Source: Methylotenera sp.
Lineage (GTDB): Bacteria > Pseudomonadota > Gammaproteobacteria > Burkholderiales > Methylophilaceae
Direction: 5' to 3'
NCBI RefSeq assembly: GCF_030684185.1
Contig: NZ_JAUXOY010000006.1
Coordinates: 1 to 57,732, forward strand
Length of the DNA stretch: 57,732 nucleotides
Of the stretch, positions 30,046 to 41,163 are shown in pieces; within the stretch, counting starts at the first letter, position 1; every line of letters begins with the position of its first letter. Made by a program: the position numbers and the translations under genes. The notes beneath the pieces are model-generated. The model ran no database searches. It had not been told where the DNA came from and worked only from the letters and a program-made list of their open reading frames with translations.

Positions 30046-30107
30046 GTAGGAGCGCAATTTATTGCGCGAATTTTTGTGCATCTTCGCGATTTAAAAATCG
30101 CTCCTAC
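30046..30107. repeat. GTAGGAGCGA-type palindromic element 4
   Basis: The outer ends GTAGGAGCG (30046) and CGCTCCTAC (ending 30107) are perfect inverses. The inside holds AATTTATTGCGCGAA and CGCGATTTAAAAATCG dyads. It lies between glyA and nrdR, in the same style as the other three elements, each placed just after a stop codon. Confidence 0.75.
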
Positions 30108-30122
30108 AACGGAAGTAACCTG

Positions 30123-30566
30123 ATGAAATGTCCTTTTTGTGGTGCTGACGATACGCAGGTAATTGATTCTCGCGTCAATGATGAAGGCGATTCTATACGC
30201 CGACGCCGTAAATGTGGCGCTTGCGATAAACGTTTTACGACTTACGAAACAGCTGAGCTGCATATGCCTCAGGTGGTGAAAACCAACGGCACCCGTGAAG
30301 AGTTTAATCGTGAAAAACTGCGCTTGTCATTTTCACGCGCATTGCATAAAAGACCTGTGCCTACTGAGTATGTAGATCGAGCGCTGGATAGAATCTCACA
30401 GAAACTGCTGAGTTTAGGAGTACGTGAGATTCCAGCGCGAGATTTGGGTGAAAGTGTCATGCATGAACTTAAGCTTATGGATAAAGTCGCATATATACGC
30501 TTTGCCTCGGTGTATCGTAGCTTTTCGGATGTAGATGATTTTAACGATGCAATCCGTGATTTATAA
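30123..30566 (+). CDS. nrdR: transcriptional repressor NrdR
   Basis: A 147-residue ribonucleotide reductase repressor. The N-terminal zinc ribbon has paired cysteines CPFCGADD and [12 protein letters not shown]; an ATP-cone follows from about residue 46 ([20 protein letters not shown]). It senses ATP/dATP and represses nrd genes. Spacing after glyA and before ribD is the betaproteobacterial arrangement. I found no convincing NrdR box near it. Confidence 0.96.
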   Translation: MKCPFCGADDTQVIDSRVNDEGDSIRRRRKCGACDKRFTTYETAELHMPQVVKTNGTREEFNREKLRLSFSRALHKRPVPTEYVDRALDRISQKLLSLGVREIPARDLGESVMHELKLMDKVAYIRFASVYRSFSDVDDFNDAIRDL

Positions 30567-30618
30567 GTCAATTAAATTCCAATCTGCAATATAAACATAT
30601 ACGTATGGACATCAAAGT

Positions 30619-30996
30619 ATGAAGCTTATTAATTGGGCTACAATTGCACTCGCAGCGTTTACCTTGGTGCTCACTATCGTTTTTTTTGCCTGGTGGATGA
30701 TGAAAGACAGTCTCGTTTTCGGAAGTGATAAATTTGACCAAGTGAAATGGATGCAAAGTGCAGCTTCTATTGAAAAGGATTGCAAACGCGGCGATATGGC
30801 TTATGATTTGCAGCAACACATACTCGCAAAAGGAACGTCTAAAGAATCGGTTGGTGTGTTGCTGGGTCGGCCAAGTTATGAAGATGGCAATGCGATGGAG
30901 TATGATTTAGGTAAGTGTATGCATGTATATCATGGTTTACTGCTTTTTTTTGATGAAAATAATCGTTTAATCAATAGTCGTATTTCATCACACTAA
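30619..30996 (+). CDS. single-pass membrane protein, BamE/SmpA-like C-terminal fold (unknown function)
   Basis: A 125-residue protein with one N-terminal membrane segment (WATIALAAFTLVLTIVFFAWWMM) and a soluble part of about 90 residues. The segment GTSKESVGVLLGRPSYED followed by a strand-rich end (LLLFFDENNRLINSRI) resembles the SmpA/OmlA (BamE) fold. Two cysteines (CKRGD, GKCMHVY) could form a disulfide. It lies between nrdR and ribD. I do not recognise a named family. Confidence 0.65.
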   Translation: MKLINWATIALAAFTLVLTIVFFAWWMMKDSLVFGSDKFDQVKWMQSAASIEKDCKRGDMAYDLQQHILAKGTSKESVGVLLGRPSYEDGNAMEYDLGKCMHVYHGLLLFFDENNRLINSRISSH

Positions 30997-31032
30997 AGGT
31001 TATGTAATGGTTATTTTGTTGACTTAATTCCC

Positions 31033-32160
31033 TTGTTTTCAACAGCAGACTACACTTATATGACCCTTGCACTGCGCTTAGCAGAGCAGGGCTTGTATAC
31101 CACACAACCCAACCCTAGAGTTGGGTGTGTTATCGTTAAAAACAATCAAATTATCGGTCAAGGGGCACATCTAAAAGCAGGTGAGCCGCATGCAGAAGTA
31201 CTTGCCTTGCGTCAGGCAGGTGCTGATGCAGTCGGAGCGGATGTGTATGTTACGCTAGAACCGTGCAATCACTATGGCCGAACCCCGCCCTGTGTTGACG
31301 CTTTGATAAACGCAGGTGTTAATCGCGTGGTAGTGGCGATGCAAGACCCTAATCCATTAGTGGCTGGCAACGGTATCAAGCGACTGCAAGCGCAAGGCAT
31401 GCAAGTGGATACTGGTTTGATGGAAAGTGAAGCTTTCATCTTGAATCCGGGGTTCATTTCACGTATGACATACGGGCGGCCTTATGTCCGCAGTAAAGTA
31501 GCGGCAAGCTTAGATGGTCGTACCGCGCTTAACAATGGCAAAAGTCTTTGGATCACTGGTGAATGTGCACGGCAGGATGTGCAGCACTGGCGAGCGCAAT
31601 CTTGCGCCATCATTACGGGCATTGGCACAGTGTTGGCTGATAACCCCAGTATGAATTTACGCTTGGAGAATGTTTCACGCCAGCCCTTACGCGTGATTGT
31701 GGATAGTCATTTACAAACGCCAGTTGACTGTAAAATGCTTAATGCTGAGCTGACGCAGGCCAGTCCGGTGATTATTGCGTATGCAAACGATGTAAACAAT
31801 AAGGCTGATTCTCTAGGCTCAACTTCTTCGAAAACTACTGGCGCGGAAATGTTACATTTACCTGATGCTAACGGGCGAGTTGATTTGAACCTGTTGCTGT
31901 CACATTTAGCTCAGCGTGGCATCAATGAAGTGTTGCTTGAGGCAGGGCAGGGCTTGAATGGCGCGTTTGTACAAGCAGGCTTGATTGATGAGTTTATTTT
32001 TTACTATGCGCCAAAACTGATGGGTAATGATGCAAAAGGGATGTTTGCTATTCCCGAGTTAATTGAAATGCAACAAGCCGTTGATTTGCAGATTCTGGAT
32101 GTGCGTCAGTTTGGACAAGATATTCGTTTGCGTGCAAAGCCTATTAAAACCAAAACTTAA
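31033..32160 (+). CDS. ribD: bifunctional riboflavin biosynthesis protein RibD
   Basis: A 375-residue enzyme. The N-terminal deaminase has TTQPNPRVGCVIV, zinc ligands in EPHAEVLAL and LEPCNHYGRTPPC; the C-terminal reductase begins near YVRSKVAASLDGRTAL. Together they make the ribitylaminouracil precursor of riboflavin. TTG 31033 is chosen because the first helix (DYTYMTLALRLAEQG) aligns with the usual N-terminus; the ATG at 31060 would cut it. No strong ribosome binding site is visible, and no FMN riboswitch precedes it. Confidence 0.93.
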   Translation: MFSTADYTYMTLALRLAEQGLYTTQPNPRVGCVIVKNNQIIGQGAHLKAGEPHAEVLALRQAGADAVGADVYVTLEPCNHYGRTPPCVDALINAGVNRVVVAMQDPNPLVAGNGIKRLQAQGMQVDTGLMESEAFILNPGFISRMTYGRPYVRSKVAASLDGRTALNNGKSLWITGECARQDVQHWRAQSCAIITGIGTVLADNPSMNLRLENVSRQPLRVIVDSHLQTPVDCKMLNAELTQASPVIIAYANDVNNKADSLGSTSSKTTGAEMLHLPDANGRVDLNLLLSHLAQRGINEVLLEAGQGLNGAFVQAGLIDEFIFYYAPKLMGNDAKGMFAIPELIEMQQAVDLQILDVRQFGQDIRLRAKPIKTKT

Positions 32161-32176
32161 ACCTCCTCAATTTCCC

Positions 32177-32974
32177 ATGCTTATAGACACTCATTGTCAT
32201 CTAGATGCAGCAGAATTTGATGCTGATCGGGACGATGTTGCTTTGTTGGCTTTGCAACAAGGGGTGTCAATCATCGTTGTGCCAACTGTAGCGCGTTTTA
32301 ACTTTGACAGCGTCATTTCGCTATGTAACCAGCAAAAACATTGCTCATACGCGCTAGGAATTCATCCTATGCACGTTGATGGTGCTGCTGAAGATGATAT
32401 TGAAGTGCTAAAAAAATATGTTGAAGAAAACTATCCGGTCGCAATTGGCGAAATCGGCCTTGATTACTTTGTGACTAAAGCAAACGTAGAGCGGCAAAGC
32501 TATTTTTTTTCTGAACAGTTAAAAGTCGCCAAGCAACATGATTTGCCTGTGATTCTGCATGTGCGAAATGCGATTGATGATGTTTTAAAATATCTACGCA
32601 GATATGAAGTTAACGGCGGTATTGCTCATGCCTTTAATGGTAGTTTTCAGCAAGCTGAGCAATTCATTGCATTAGGTTTCAAGCTCGGGTTTGGTGGCGC
32701 AATGACTTATAGCCGGGCATTAAAAATTCGTGACCTTGCACGCAAACTGCCATTAGAGGCTATTGTATTAGAGACAGACTCGCCCGATATGCCTCCTGAA
32801 TGGGTTGGCACCAAAGGCAGAAATACGCCGCTGGAATTAAGCAAAATAGCACAAGTTTTAGCTGATCTAAAGCAGGTAAATGTATCGCAAGTGCTTGATA
32901 TTACTAGTACCAACGCGCTAAAAGTTTTGCCAAAATTAGCTGACTTATACACACCACCTAAAGTGTTACTTTAA
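32177..32974 (+). CDS. tatD: TatD-family metal-dependent hydrolase
   Basis: A 265-residue TIM-barrel hydrolase. Metal ligands: DTHCHLD at the start, ALGIHPMH, IGEIGLDYF, VILHVRNA, GIAHAFNGS and LETDSPDMPP. Family members are 3'-5' DNA/RNA exonucleases or nucleases. ATG 32177 is chosen because the family begins with MLIDTHCHLD. It is 16 bp after ribD and has no Shine-Dalgarno sequence, so it may depend on coupled translation. Confidence 0.9.
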   Translation: MLIDTHCHLDAAEFDADRDDVALLALQQGVSIIVVPTVARFNFDSVISLCNQQKHCSYALGIHPMHVDGAAEDDIEVLKKYVEENYPVAIGEIGLDYFVTKANVERQSYFFSEQLKVAKQHDLPVILHVRNAIDDVLKYLRRYEVNGGIAHAFNGSFQQAEQFIALGFKLGFGGAMTYSRALKIRDLARKLPLEAIVLETDSPDMPPEWVGTKGRNTPLELSKIAQVLADLKQVNVSQVLDITSTNALKVLPKLADLYTPPKVLL

Positions 32975-32987
32975 CTTGTGTGAAAAT

Positions 32988-33004
32988 CCCTTATCAATCA
33001 AGGG
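32988..33004 (+). terminator. weak hairpin after tatD
   Basis: CCCTT (32988-32992) pairs with AAGGG (33000-33004) around a 7-nt loop, followed by TCGTTATTT. The stem is short and the T tract interrupted, so at most a weak terminator. Confidence 0.35.
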
Positions 33005-33107
33005 TCGTTATTTAACTTGTTGATTTATAAAGATTAAATAATAGGTTAAAATTTAAGCGATTTGAAAAAAGCCTTTAAAATTGGTATGTTACATTTTCAA
33101 GTCACAG

Positions 33108-33128
33108 TTATTCACAAAGTTATCCACA
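33108..33128 (+). promoter_or_regulatory. tandem DnaA boxes upstream of mtnA
   Basis: TTATTCACA (33108-33116) and TTATCCACA (33120-33128) are two matches to the DnaA-box consensus TTATNCACA, in direct orientation and 12 bp apart, inside a 220-bp AT-rich gap. TCCACA then GATAT then TGTGGA makes a small dyad over the second box. They could let DnaA regulate mtnA or titrate DnaA. No dnaA, dnaN or gidA gene is near, so this is not evidence for oriC. Confidence 0.5.
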
Positions 33129-33194
33129 GATATTGTGGAGAGTATTTTTTGTTTCAGGGAACTTTTTAAAAGTCAACATTTGAATAAATAATTT

Positions 33195-34280
33195 ATGATA
33201 GTTAATGATCAGCAGTACCGCACTATTTGGCCAAATGAAGCTTTGGGCACGAATGCTAAAACAGTTTCAGTCATTGACCAAACAAAGCTCCCGCACTTTT
33301 TTGAAGTCACTCAAATAGACAGCTTGCAGCAAATGATTTCAGCAATTAAAACCATGCAAGTACGTGGAGCGCCGTTGATAGGCGCAGCTGCTGCTTATGG
33401 AGTTGCGTTAGCGATGCAACAGGATGCGGGCGACAATCATTTGCAAGATGCTGCTACTAAGCTTATTCAAAGCCGCCCGACGGCCGTTAATTTGCGATGG
33501 GCGGTTCAACGCATGCTCAAAGTTTTATTACCGCTCACTGAATCCAGTCGCATTCAAGCTGCTTGGAATGAGGCGGCCATTATTTGTGATGAGGATGTGC
33601 TATTAAATCAGGCGATAGGCCAGCACGGCTTAAGTTTAATCAAACCGTTATATACCAAACAATCACGCACAATCAATATACTTACCCATTGTAATGCTGG
33701 CTGGCTGGCCACTGTAGATTATGGTACTGCTTTAGCGCCAGTATATGCGGCACATAATGCAGGAATCGCGGTGCGTGTTTGGGTTGGTGAAACGCGCCCA
33801 CGCAATCAAGGCGCGAGTCTAACTGCATGGGAGTTGGCTCAGCATGGGGTGCCGCATACGGTGATTAGCGACAATGCTGGCGGACATATAATGCAACAGG
33901 GCGAAGTTGATATGGTAATCGTAGGCGCAGATCGCGTTACTGGTACTGGCGATGTGTGTAATAAGATTGGCACTTATCTAAAAGCACTGGCGGCATTTGA
34001 TCATGCCATCCCATTCTATGCGGCGGTGCCATCTCCCACCATAGATTGGGGCATTACAGACGGTTTAAAAGAAATTGAAATTGAAGAGCGTGATGCGCGT
34101 GAAGTTGCCTGGATGAGCGGTAGGCTAGCCAATGGTGAAATCGCTGAAGTGAATATTTTGCCAGCAGGCACCAAGGTGGCTAACCCGGCGTTTGATGTCA
34201 CACCTGCCCGGCTAATAACAGGGATTATTACGGAACATGGCGTATATGCACCGCATCAGCTAAATACCATGCAAAGGTAG
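33195..34280 (+). CDS. mtnA: S-methyl-5-thioribose-1-phosphate isomerase
   Basis: A 361-residue isomerase converting methylthioribose 1-phosphate to methylthioribulose 1-phosphate in salvage of S-adenosylmethionine by-products. Family motifs: VRGAPLIGAAAAYGVALA, LTHCNAGWLATVDYGTALAP with the catalytic cysteine, WVGETRPRNQGASLTAWEL and MVIVGADRV with the catalytic aspartate. Four bases separate it from a class II aldolase gene, which together suggest the aldolase (DHAP-shunt) version of salvage. Confidence 0.93.
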   Translation: MIVNDQQYRTIWPNEALGTNAKTVSVIDQTKLPHFFEVTQIDSLQQMISAIKTMQVRGAPLIGAAAAYGVALAMQQDAGDNHLQDAATKLIQSRPTAVNLRWAVQRMLKVLLPLTESSRIQAAWNEAAIICDEDVLLNQAIGQHGLSLIKPLYTKQSRTINILTHCNAGWLATVDYGTALAPVYAAHNAGIAVRVWVGETRPRNQGASLTAWELAQHGVPHTVISDNAGGHIMQQGEVDMVIVGADRVTGTGDVCNKIGTYLKALAAFDHAIPFYAAVPSPTIDWGITDGLKEIEIEERDAREVAWMSGRLANGEIAEVNILPAGTKVANPAFDVTPARLITGIITEHGVYAPHQLNTMQR

Positions 34281-34284
34281 GATT

Positions 34285-34956
34285 ATGCAAAATCAGAGTG
34301 AAAAGGCATTAAGAGTTAGCTTGATTGAGGTCAGTCAAAAGCTCGTAGTGCTAGGGTTGAACCAAGGAACTTCAGGCAATGTAAGCGTTCGTAGTTATAA
34401 TCAAAATGGCGAGGCTGGGTTTTTGATAACCCCATCAGGCATAGCAGCAGATAAATTGATGCCTTCAGACATTGTATGGATGGATTTTTCCGGAAAAGCA
34501 GTCGGAGAGCGTTCTGCTTCAAGCGAATGGCGATTTCATCTTGATATTCTTAAAAATAAACCTGAAGTCAATGCTGTTGTTCACACCCATAGTATGTTTG
34601 CAACTACTTTAAGCACATTCCGCCGTGATATGCCAGCATTCCATTACATGATTGCCCTGTGCGGTGGCGATAACATCCGCTGCGCGCCCTATGCATTATT
34701 TGGCAGCCAGCAACTCTCTGATTATGCGTTAAATGCACTGCAGGACAGAAAAGCCTGCCTGTTAGCGAACCATGGCATGATTGCAGTGGGAGAGTCTTTA
34801 GGTAAGGCGCTTAATATCACGCAGGAAGTCGAAACCTTGTGTGAGCAATATTTGCATGCATTACAGGTGGGTGAGCCATATATTTTAAGCGCTCAAGATA
34901 TGCTGGAAGTGCAAGAAAAGTTTAAGGGCTATGGCGTGTGGACTAAGAAAGATTAG
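34285..34956 (+). CDS. class II aldolase/adducin family protein, likely methylthioribulose-phosphate aldolase
   Basis: A 223-residue zinc aldolase. GTSGNVSVR binds phosphate, the zinc ligands lie in VVHTHSMFAT (HTH) and LLANHGMIAVG, and ALCGGDNIRCAPYALFGSQQL matches FucA-like aldolases better than the MtnB dehydratase. In Rhodospirillum rubrum and some E. coli a FucA-like aldolase next to mtnA cleaves methylthioribulose 1-phosphate (or the deoxyribulose analogue) to DHAP and an aldehyde. The tight pairing with mtnA supports that role. MtnB is the main alternative, but no mtnC or mtnD is nearby. Confidence 0.72.
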   Translation: MQNQSEKALRVSLIEVSQKLVVLGLNQGTSGNVSVRSYNQNGEAGFLITPSGIAADKLMPSDIVWMDFSGKAVGERSASSEWRFHLDILKNKPEVNAVVHTHSMFATTLSTFRRDMPAFHYMIALCGGDNIRCAPYALFGSQQLSDYALNALQDRKACLLANHGMIAVGESLGKALNITQEVETLCEQYLHALQVGEPYILSAQDMLEVQEKFKGYGVWTKKD

Positions 34957-35007
34957 CTCAAAAAAATTAGCAAGTAAAATATTGCATTTTTATTTTGGTA
35001 TAACGTT

Positions 35008-36718
<1,711 letters not shown>

Positions 36719-36752
36719 CAGATATTGTTGAACTAAATCAAAAAGGATTGTT

Positions 36753-37592
36753 ATGCAATTATGTGGATTTGAAGTGGGCATTGATAAGCCATTGTTCTTG
36801 ATTGCAGGCCCGTGTGTGATTGAGTCACAACAGATGGCAATTGATACGGCAGGACAGCTTAAAGAGATTGCCGCAGCATTAGGCATTCCTTTTATTTACA
36901 AATCATCTTACGATAAAGCGAACCGCAGTTCTAACAGTACCTTTCGTGGCTTTGGTATGGAACAAGGTTTGAAGATTTTAGATGAAGTGCGTCGCCAAAT
37001 TGGCGTGCCAATCTTGACGGATGTTCATACGGAAGAACAAGTGCCACATGTGGCCGCAGTGGTCGACGTACTGCAAACCCCTGCATTTTTATGCCGTCAA
37101 ACGGATTTCATTACTGCCTGTGCAAAATCAGGTAAGCCAGTCAATATTAAAAAAGGCCAGTTTATGGCGCCGCATGATATGCGTAATGTGGTACAAAAAG
37201 CGCGAGAAGCTAACGGTAATCAGGACACCATCATGGTGTGTGAGCGTGGCGTTTCATTTGGCTACAATACTTTGGTTTCAGATATGCGTGGGCTTGCCAT
37301 CATGCGCGAAACTAATTGCCCGGTGGTGTTTGATGCTACGCACTCTGTGCAGCAACCGGGCGGACAGGGTGATAAAAGTGGCGGCCAACGTGAGCATGTG
37401 CCTGTATTGGCCCGCGCAGCAGTGGCAAGTGGTATTGCCGGTATTTTTATGGAAACACATCCAGATCCTTCTAAGGCATTATCGGATGGGCCAAATGCCT
37501 GGCCATTACATAAAATGAAAGATTTATTGGAAGTGCTAGTAGATTTAGATAGATTGGTGAAAAAAGCTGGTTTTATTGAATCAACTTTATAA
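36753..37592 (+). CDS. kdsA: 3-deoxy-8-phosphooctulonate synthase
   Basis: A 279-residue KDO-8-phosphate synthase condensing PEP with arabinose 5-phosphate for lipopolysaccharide core. Motifs: [51 protein letters not shown] is well placed before the ATG. Standard position between pyrG and eno; confirms a Gram-negative envelope. Confidence 0.96.
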   Translation: MQLCGFEVGIDKPLFLIAGPCVIESQQMAIDTAGQLKEIAAALGIPFIYKSSYDKANRSSNSTFRGFGMEQGLKILDEVRRQIGVPILTDVHTEEQVPHVAAVVDVLQTPAFLCRQTDFITACAKSGKPVNIKKGQFMAPHDMRNVVQKAREANGNQDTIMVCERGVSFGYNTLVSDMRGLAIMRETNCPVVFDATHSVQQPGGQGDKSGGQREHVPVLARAAVASGIAGIFMETHPDPSKALSDGPNAWPLHKMKDLLEVLVDLDRLVKKAGFIESTL

Positions 37593-37610
37593 AATTCTTT
37601 ATTTAAATAA

Positions 37611-38930
<1,320 letters not shown>

Positions 38931-38943
38931 ACATAGTGCTTAA

Positions 38944-39291
38944 TTGAAAGCATTAACGCTTATATTTGTCGTCCTCATTGCCTTGCTACAGTACCCGCTG
39001 TGGCTAGGTAAGGGGAGCTGGTTACGTGTGTGGGATTTGAGCCGGCAACTTACAACTCAGCAAGAAAAAAATAGCGCATTAAAAGCACGTAACTATACAC
39101 TAGATGCAGAAGTTCGTGATTTGAAAAGCGGACGTGCGGCTATTGAAGAGCGGGCTAGAAGTGAGCTGGGCATGATAAAGAAAGATGAAGTTTTTTACCA
39201 AGTGCTTGATATTAACTTATTAAAACCTAAAAATACTGCCCCTCAGAATCCTGATAATGCGGCCAAAACTGCTGAGCAACGGGGAGAGTAA
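38944..39291 (+). CDS. ftsB: cell division protein FtsB
   Basis: A 115-residue bitopic division protein. One membrane segment (about residues 2-20, ending LLQYPLWLG, the FtsB hallmark) is followed by a coiled coil (about 30-65) and a short acidic end. It joins FtsL and FtsQ at the divisome. The start is TTG 38944; no ATG fits. The C-terminus after residue 95 is an Asn/Pro/Lys-rich tail longer than in E. coli. Position after eno is conserved. Confidence 0.9.
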   Translation: MKALTLIFVVLIALLQYPLWLGKGSWLRVWDLSRQLTTQQEKNSALKARNYTLDAEVRDLKSGRAAIEERARSELGMIKKDEVFYQVLDINLLKPKNTAPQNPDNAAKTAEQRGE

Positions 39292-39309
39292 GTTCTCTCA
39301 TCACAGAGG

Positions 39310-39452
39310 GAGACCTTTGCAAAAGTGTTTAGTGTGGATAAAGTACAAGGTGCACGGAACACAGAAGCCGAGATAGTACGCGGTGTACAGCGAGGTTGCG
39401 AGTACCGCGCAACGCAGTAATTTGCCGCAATAAATACTTTTGCAAAGGTCTC
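39310..39452 (+). repeat. MITE-like element, copy 3
   Basis: A complete 143-bp copy with ends GAGACCTTTGCAAAAGT and its inverse, nearly identical to copy 1 in reverse. The terminal repeats can be extended to 22 bp with a single mismatch. It sits between the convergent ftsB and ygfZ stops, 18 and 20 bp from each, and its long dyad may act as a shared transcription stop. Confidence 0.88.
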
Positions 39453-39472
39453 AGAAGGAGTATGCGCTTCTG

Positions 39473-40501
39473 CTATTCACTTAATGCGTATGGCAACTGT
39501 TGAATATCTGCTTTGACGCCGTTCACTCGTAAGCCGCCAGCTTCAACACTTTCCAGACGAATTTCAGCCAGTACATCATAGCCTCCTGCTGGTCCTGGTG
39601 CGCTTCTAACAACTTTTCCAATCACATCATTACTTTCAGTTGTCACGTCATTGCCTGCTTGCGGCGGAATTGAAGTGCTTAAGTGCGCAAGGTATGTGCG
39701 ACGCTTTACCTTACCTAAGTAGTGTGTTCTCGCGACAATTTCTTGTCCTGTGTAACAGCCTTTTTTGAAGTTGATTGCATCTAGTAAATCCAGGTTAACC
39801 ATTTGCGGAACAAACTCTTCTTGGGTTTGAAGGTAAATATCAGGAATGCCTGCCCGAATTTCTAGCCACTCCCAGCAAGGTTTACCAACTGGTTTGCAAT
39901 TGGGTTTAAGCGCCTGCCAAATTTCTTTTGCGTGTGCGGTGTCACAAATAACCTCAAACCGCGGAGTTTTACCTGGCAGGCGAATCAACGTACCGTTGTC
40001 ATTATTAGTGAGTTCGTAAGTTTGTGCTGGAATTTTCGCAAAAAATGGCACTAATAAATCAGGTAGTCCGTGCCCGCTCAATCCTATTCTGACAGTGGAG
40101 TCAGAAACATTAATAATGTTTACTTTAGACCGCATGACATACATTTTCAGGCGTTTGTAGATAGGTTCCACTAGTTTATTATTCAGCTGTAAATGCAGAT
40201 TATTACCGTGAGAGAAAGCGAAAAATAAAGCCAGCAATCGACCTTTAGGGCTACAATATCCTGAGTAGTGTGCATGGCTGCCATCTAACAAACGCACATC
40301 ATTAGTGACTTGCCCCTGTAGAAAGGTCACAGCATCCTCGCCGCTAATTTCTAACAAACCTAAATGCGATAAATCACAAATGATGTTTTGATTTTGCGTG
40401 TATATCAGCTCATTTTGCGTATTGCCGAATGACGTGATTGTTTCATTGTTAAACACTGCGCCTTGAATGAATTGATATTCTTGCCAGTCATTGTTTGCCA
40501 T
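39473..40501 (-). CDS. ygfZ: folate-binding protein YgfZ/GcvT-like
   Basis: A 342-residue GcvT-fold protein used in maintenance of certain Fe-S enzymes. The signature KKGCYTGQEIVARTHYLGKVKRR, with its conserved cysteine (K-G-C-Y-x-G-Q-E), is intact near residue 240. Divergent from the YgfX-like gene; in enterics ygfX, sdhE and ygfZ are also close together. Confidence 0.92.
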   Translation of the reverse strand: MANNDWQEYQFIQGAVFNNETITSFGNTQNELIYTQNQNIICDLSHLGLLEISGEDAVTFLQGQVTNDVRLLDGSHAHYSGYCSPKGRLLALFFAFSHGNNLHLQLNNKLVEPIYKRLKMYVMRSKVNIINVSDSTVRIGLSGHGLPDLLVPFFAKIPAQTYELTNNDNGTLIRLPGKTPRFEVICDTAHAKEIWQALKPNCKPVGKPCWEWLEIRAGIPDIYLQTQEEFVPQMVNLDLLDAINFKKGCYTGQEIVARTHYLGKVKRRTYLAHLSTSIPPQAGNDVTTESNDVIGKVVRSAPGPAGGYDVLAEIRLESVEAGGLRVNGVKADIQQLPYALSE

Positions 40502-40568
40502 GTGGTACTCTTTTGTTTAGTAAAATTTGTTAATTACAACTTGTTCATTTTATTGTGCATATTATATC

Positions 40569-41027
40569 TTGAAGCCTGTCACGTTAATCTTGCGCCCATC
40601 AAAAATGCTAACACTATTGTTTATAATAGTAGGGTTATTTTTCGGTCTTATGGTGTTATCTGTTCCACTGCCGCTTTTGCCATCTACTGTATTGTTGACT
40701 TTTACCGTATTTTCAACATGTTACTTTGTGTTGCGAGATGCTTTGTTAGCACTACCGTGGTCGTGGCAAGCATTTGCGTTAGATAAAGCTGGAGATTGGC
40801 ATTTCACCCAACGTAATGGTGTTTACCTTTCAGGAGCGATTGCTCCAGATAGTTTTGTTAGCGCTTACTTAACCGTGTTACATGTTGTTCCTAAGGATTA
40901 TCGCTGGTTTAAGTTTTGGCAGCATCGCTATGTTTTATTGCTGCAAGATAACAGCAATGCCGAACTCTTTCGCAAGTTGCGTGTTTGTTTGCTGTGGGGC
41001 AAGAAAACCAAGACTGCTAAACTTTAA
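40569..41027 (+). CDS. YgfX/CptA-like small membrane protein
   Basis: A protein of about 150 residues with two adjacent hydrophobic segments (MLTLLFIIVGLFFGLMVLS and TVLLTFTVFSTCYFVL) preceded by LILRPSK, then a soluble domain with repeated Trp. The VTLxLRPSKxL start and WxxF...RYVLLLQDN pattern fit the YgfX family, described in E. coli as an inner-membrane partner of SdhE. Start uncertain: TTG 40569, TTG 40527 or ATG 40605 are possible, none with a clear ribosome binding site. It is divergent from ygfZ. No sdhE/ygfY gene adjoins it. Confidence 0.6.
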   Translation: MKPVTLILRPSKMLTLLFIIVGLFFGLMVLSVPLPLLPSTVLLTFTVFSTCYFVLRDALLALPWSWQAFALDKAGDWHFTQRNGVYLSGAIAPDSFVSAYLTVLHVVPKDYRWFKFWQHRYVLLLQDNSNAELFRKLRVCLLWGKKTKTAKL

Positions 41028-41163
41028 TAGATAGTGATGTTTGAGTTCACCCCGGATTTTCTATTATGACGGAAAATGATAGTGGTCACGTAGGAGTAGA
41101 AATCCACCTAATTGAAAGTCGGGATTTTAAGTAGCTATTAACGCTGAGTAGTGGGTGTGGTTA

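Noticed and set aside
32063-32176. tatD starting inside ribD
   Set aside because: The added 38 residues are a frame-shifted shadow of ribD and the family begins at MLIDTHCHLD.
33108-33128. DnaA boxes as a chromosomal origin
   Set aside because: Only two boxes, no AT-rich 13-mer array or dnaA/dnaN/parAB neighbours.
33120-33137. TCCACAGATATTGTGGA dyad as an NrdR box
   Set aside because: The core is one base off the NrdR spacing and the site precedes mtnA, not an nrd gene.
41028-41163. Gap between the ygfX-like gene and mxaL as an RNA gene or element
   Set aside because: It contains a partial GTAGGAG string and weak dyads only; nothing supports a defined feature.
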